Below are positions 61,227-64,000 of a stretch of DNA of 64,000 nt, piece after piece. The stretch is from CAUZIZ01 sp965218775 (lineage in GTDB: Bacteria; Acidobacteriota; UBA6911; RPQK01; JAJDTT01), in NCBI GenBank assembly GCA_965218775.1, contig CBDCLS010000005.1, positions 744,001 to 808,000 of the forward strand. The letters run 5' to 3'. Numbering within the stretch: position 1 is the stretch's first letter; each line of letters starts with the position of its first letter. A program made the position numbers and the translations under genes. The notes beneath the pieces are model-generated. The model saw only the letters and a program-made list of their open reading frames with translations, did no database searches and had not been told where the DNA came from.

Positions 61227-62560
61227 CACTAGTGTCCGGTTATAAGTCCCATAGAGTCAACTGGTTAGAGCTAGGACTGTGGGCTTCCTGCAAGCTAGGT
61301 CTCATAAGTAGTTGATAAATGGGAACTTTCTCGAATGCGGTCACGCTCAAAACCTGCAGAATACTGTGTAGACTTTGGGGAAGCTTGAGTTCCTTTTTCA
61401 GGATTGCGATGAGGAGGTAAACGCAGACAGCAATCCAGATCTGGGTGCGAACGGCATTGTCGGAGGTGCCGTAGAAGGTCTTGATTCGCAGGTGCTGCTT
61501 GATCCACTTGAAGAACAGCTCCACCTGCCAGCGGAGTTTGTAGAGGGAGGCGACGCTGAGGGCCGGAAGGGTGAAATTGTTCGTCAGGAAGACGAGAGAT
61601 TTGTTGGTGGGAGCGTCGAAGAAGCGAACTCTTCGCAAGTGCTCTGGATAGTCTTGCCGAGATTTTGGCAAGGCCAAGCGCCCGGTGTGATCGCTGCGAA
61701 CTCCGGGCTGATCGGACCGGGGTCGAGAGGTGTAGCGAGTAAAGCGGAGATTCTTCTTGGCCCGAATCACAAAGTAGGCGCAAGCTTGATGAACGACATG
61801 CAGACGAGCAAAGTCGAGATAACCCCGGTCCATGACGTAAAAGGCACCGGGCTCGATGACGAGGGAATCCAACAGGTTGACGTCGTGGCACTTTCCCTGG
61901 GTGATCTCGATGACGGTGGGGATCGGACCCCGCAAGTCCAGCAGGGTGTGCAGTTTGATGGCGCCCTTGCGCTTGCGAAAGTGGGCCCAGGGAAACAAGC
62001 TCAAGCACAGGTCGATGGTGGTCGAGTCGAAGGCATAGACTGTCTCCCCCAGCTCCAGACCGAGTTGCTCGTTGGCATACAGGCGTCTGGCTTTGACAAT
62101 GAGCTTCTGCGCCAAGTCGGCGTAGATACGCCAGTCCCGTGTTTCGTTGGCTTCGGCCAGGGTGCTGCGGGCCACCTCCCCGCGAAATCCCAGCGAATAG
62201 AGCAGCTCGCTTCGGGAGCGCAGGCAGGCCTCGATGTCCCGCAAGCTCTCCCGGTACGTCAACTGCGCGAAGGCCATGGCCAGAAACTGGTTCCGGCACG
62301 AGAAGCGGCGCACCCGGCGGTCTCCTCCGTAACGCTCGACACAGCGCTGGAACTGTTCCCGGTGAATCCCCTCCATCAGCTGGGCAAAAATCGTTCGTCT
62401 TGGGTTCATGGCCAGAGACTGGACTACGCCTCTGACCGTCTGGGTACGGGGCCAAGGAGAAGCCACGAAAATTCAAATGCGTCACACCCCTTCCTCGTCG
62501 CAACCTACTATACCCATGTAACTTATAGACGATCTCTACAATCTAAACCGGACAGCAGTG
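61227..62560 (-). mobile_element. IS4-family insertion sequence (DUF4372 type)
   Basis: 1334 bp. Ends CACTAGTGTCCGGTT and (complement) CACTGCTGTCCGGTT, 13 of 15 matching, flanked by a 9-bp duplication ACATCTAGT at 61218-61226 and 62561-62569. Single transposase on the minus strand. It landed between the TIR gene region and the M6 protease fragment, 34 bases before that gene's ribosome binding site. Confidence 0.9.
61240..62409 (-). CDS. IS4-family transposase with DUF4372
   Basis: About 389 aa from MNPRRTIFAQLMEGIHREQF, the family N-terminus (the frame remains open to 62466). DUF4372 motif FSCRNQFLAMAFAQLTYRES; catalytic Asp in YAFDSTTIDLCLS, second in YVMDRGYLDFARL and the IS4 signature Y-2-R-3-E-6-K exact in YKLRWQVELFFKWIK. 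Full length, probably active. Confidence 0.94.
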   Translation of the reverse strand: MNPRRTIFAQLMEGIHREQFQRCVERYGGDRRVRRFSCRNQFLAMAFAQLTYRESLRDIEACLRSRSELLYSLGFRGEVARSTLAEANETRDWRIYADLAQKLIVKARRLYANEQLGLELGETVYAFDSTTIDLCLSLFPWAHFRKRKGAIKLHTLLDLRGPIPTVIEITQGKCHDVNLLDSLVIEPGAFYVMDRGYLDFARLHVVHQACAYFVIRAKKNLRFTRYTSRPRSDQPGVRSDHTGRLALPKSRQDYPEHLRRVRFFDAPTNKSLVFLTNNFTLPALSVASLYKLRWQVELFFKWIKQHLRIKTFYGTSDNAVRTQIWIAVCVYLLIAILKKELKLPQSLHSILQVLSVTAFEKVPIYQLLMRPSLQEAHSPSSNQLTLWDL

Positions 62561-62603
62561 ACATCTAGTCTTAAGTGTTATTGCTATACAGGAGTAAAAA
62601 GAT

Positions 62604-63161
62604 ATGGCATCACCTTTCATCGGCAAGACCTTCACATTTACTCAACCCGACGGAACTAACTTCGAAGTGCGCGGTTGGGGAGACCAACACTACGCCGTAT
62701 TTGAGACACTAGATGGCTACACGGTTGTCAAGAATCCCGGTACGGGGTTCTTCGAAGTCGCTCAGGTATCCAGCGACGAAAGCATGCTGGAATCGGCGGC
62801 CGGGCCTCCGGGCAACTTGGATGGTGTCAGCGCTTCCTTACAGCCCGGCTTGCGAATCGACCGGGAGGCGGCTCGCGCTCAAGGAATGGAGGGAGCATTG
62901 CGAATGGGGGGCCGGCGATGCGCTCGACGCTGCGAAGACCGCAAGAGTCTGGCCAGGGCGGCACGCACGCTGGGCGGCCCCTTCATGGCGCCCCCACAAC
63001 GCGCAACCGTCGGAGATTTCGTAGGGCTCTGTCTTTTGATCGACTTCCCCGACGAACCTGGAGCGATTCCTCGAGGCGAAGTCGAAAGATTCTGCAACGA
63101 GCAGGGCTATTCGGGCTTTGGAAACAACGGGTCCGTCTTCGATTATTTCAGCGACAATTAG
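62604..63161 (+). pseudogene. M6-family metalloprotease, N-terminal fragment
   Basis: AGGAG eight bases before ATG 62604. The first 185 codons are the propeptide-like N-terminus (PFIGKTFTFTQPDGTNFEVRGW, HYAVFETLDGYTVVKN) and the start of the M6 (immune inhibitor A-like) domain (GDFVGLCLLIDFPDEPG, GYSGFGNNGSVFDYFSDN). The frame stops right after DYFSDN, where an IS256-like element begins, so the HExxH zinc site and the rest are lost or lie beyond the window. Confidence 0.8.
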
Positions 63162-64000
63162 TAGCGTAACTTCTTTTCTGTAAATTCTGGTCAGGCCTGG
63201 GTCGGAAAGACAGAGGTCTGGGACAGGATTCTCCAAAAACAGAAACGTCTATCTGGCAAGGAGAATCAAATGAACCCAGACCTGGAAAAGAGAGTACCAC
63301 GGGAGATCCTGGCGGAGTTGATCGAGGAAGGAACAGAAGCCTTTCGAGGAATCCTGGAGAAGCTGTTCAACGTGGCCATGCAGTTGGAAAGAAGCGAGTT
63401 TCTGGGAGCGGAAGCGTACGAGAGAACAGCCAGTCGGCGAGGCTATCGAAACGGATTCAAAGGCAAGCGGATTCAGACTCGAGTGGGAGAGCTGCACTTG
63501 GAGATTCCACAGGTGCGTGGGTTGAGGTTTTATCCCAAGTCGCTGGAGAGGGGTTGCCGTTCGGAGAAGGCCCTGAAGCTGGCCATTGCCGAGATGTATG
63601 TGATGGGAGTCTCGACGAGGAAAGTCACCGAGATCACGGAGCAGCTGTGTGGGTTGGAGATCTCGGCCACCCAGGTCTCGAGAGTGGCCGGGATGCTGGA
63701 CGAAGAGCTGGAAGAGTTTCGAAGCCGGGAGCTGGGAGAGTATCCGATCGTGTATCTGGATGCCCACTACGAGAAGGTTCGAAGAGGCGGCAGGGTGCAG
63801 GACGTGGCCATCCTGAAAGCCATAGGAGTCAATCGTTTCGGAACGCGGGAGGTGTTGGGTCTGAGCACCAGGATCAGTGAAGCGGAGGTGCATTGGCGAG
63901 GGTTTCTGGGAGATCTGCACAAGCGTGGACTGAGAGGGGTCGAGCTGTTTGTCAGTGACGATCACGAAGGACTGAAGGCGGCCAGGCGGGCAGTTTATCC
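63162..64000 (+). mobile_element. IS256-family element, left part (continues beyond window)
   Basis: Starts at about 63158-63165, where the M6 protease reading ends. The right end, terminal repeats and duplication cannot be seen. Carries the transposase at 63270. Confidence 0.65.
63270..64000 (+). CDS. IS256-family (mutator) transposase, 5' part
   Basis: First 243 codons of a transposase cut by the window edge. AYERTASRRGYRNGFKGKRI and TRVGELHLEIPQVRG are the IS256 N-terminal motifs; YPIVYLDAHYEKVRRGG contains the first catalytic Asp, and LFVSDDHEGLKAARRAVYP the second. ATG 63270 is preceded by AAGGAGAATCAA. Interrupts the M6 metalloprotease gene. Confidence 0.92.
   Translation, partial: MNPDLEKRVPREILAELIEEGTEAFRGILEKLFNVAMQLERSEFLGAEAYERTASRRGYRNGFKGKRIQTRVGELHLEIPQVRGLRFYPKSLERGCRSEKALKLAIAEMYVMGVSTRKVTEITEQLCGLEISATQVSRVAGMLDEELEEFRSRELGEYPIVYLDAHYEKVRRGGRVQDVAILKAIGVNRFGTREVLGLSTRISEAEVHWRGFLGDLHKRGLRGVELFVSDDHEGLKAARRAVY

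Noticed and set aside
61295..62503. 402-codon frame overlapping the IS4-family transposase on the same strand
   Set aside because: Shifted frame of the transposase with no family match; the DUF4372/YREK protein at 61240-62409 is the real one.
1..64000. tRNA, rRNA or CRISPR array
   Set aside because: No cloverleaf-like stretch, rRNA segment or regularly spaced direct repeats were found by eye in the intergenic regions.

Overview
The window is dominated by secreted and cell-surface catabolic genes of a kind shared by Planctomycetota, Verrucomicrobiota and some Acidobacteriota. These include two PSCyt1/DUF1549/DUF1553 cytochrome-like proteins, each followed by a DUF1501 protein, and one truncated PSCyt1 protein. 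There are also Tat-secreted Gfo/Idh/MocA oxidoreductase, ThuA, DUF6807 (PmoA-like), PQQ-like beta-propeller, phytanoyl-CoA dioxygenase and several Asp-box (sialidase-like) proteins. I infer a heterotroph from one of these groups, with Acidobacteriota my first guess, but no rRNA or phylogenetic marker in the window settles it. No tRNA, rRNA or CRISPR array was seen.

Layout. 1-9 kb: the end of a class III aminotransferase, a secreted Kazal-domain protein, threonine ammonia-lyase (ilvA), a DUF6807 protein, a GNAT acetyltransferase, an Nramp-like transporter, a cupin, and a PhyH plus Gfo/Idh pair. 9-12.7 kb: a truncated cytochrome gene, then an unrecognised three-gene cassette whose products share a C-terminal module, then an endonuclease/exonuclease/phosphatase fragment. 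12.8-22 kb: ThuA, RidA, a beta-propeller glycosidase, YceH, a VOC/glyoxalase-like gene cut in two by an IS1634-family element, an LLM flavin oxidoreductase and an SDR. 22.5-25.8 kb: a compact operon of an iron-type alcohol dehydrogenase, split phosphonopyruvate/sulfopyruvate decarboxylase alpha and beta subunits, and a NeuB-like synthase. 26-35.5 kb: a PQQ-like propeller, a frameshifted acetyl-xylan esterase, an IS4-family element, the first PSCyt1/DUF1501 pair and a frameshifted sialidase. 35.5-39.8 kb: an acoXABC-type acetoin (2-oxo acid) dehydrogenase operon on the minus strand. 40-46 kb: MFS transporter, TrmL, a chimeric ORF joining an oxidoreductase N-terminus to an IPTL-CTERM surface-protein tail, a sodium:solute symporter and a three-repeat DUF3011 protein. 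46-51 kb: a membrane-anchored STAND NTPase with TPRs, interrupted by a second nearly identical IS1634-family element, with a coiled-coil partner gene upstream. 51.5-59 kb: two Asp-box proteins, a glycosidase remnant carrying a MITE, and the second PSCyt1/DUF1501 pair. 59-64 kb: palindromic elements, a TIR-domain membrane protein, an IS4-family (DUF4372) element, an M6 metalloprotease fragment and the start of an IS256-family transposase.

The region is unusually plastic. Four IS elements of three families are present, with target-site duplications of 6, 6, 11 and 9 bp readable for the first four insertions that can be delimited (two IS1634, two IS4), plus the IS256 element at the right edge. 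At least five families of short palindromic repeats are scattered between genes. Two genes are split by IS1634 copies but read through in frame once the element and one target duplication are removed, so the insertions look recent. Two more genes carry single-base frameshifts that could be real or sequencing errors. The most novel material is the shared-module cassette (10.4-12.2 kb), the membrane STAND NTPase pair, the TIR-membrane protein, and the decarboxylase/NeuB operon.
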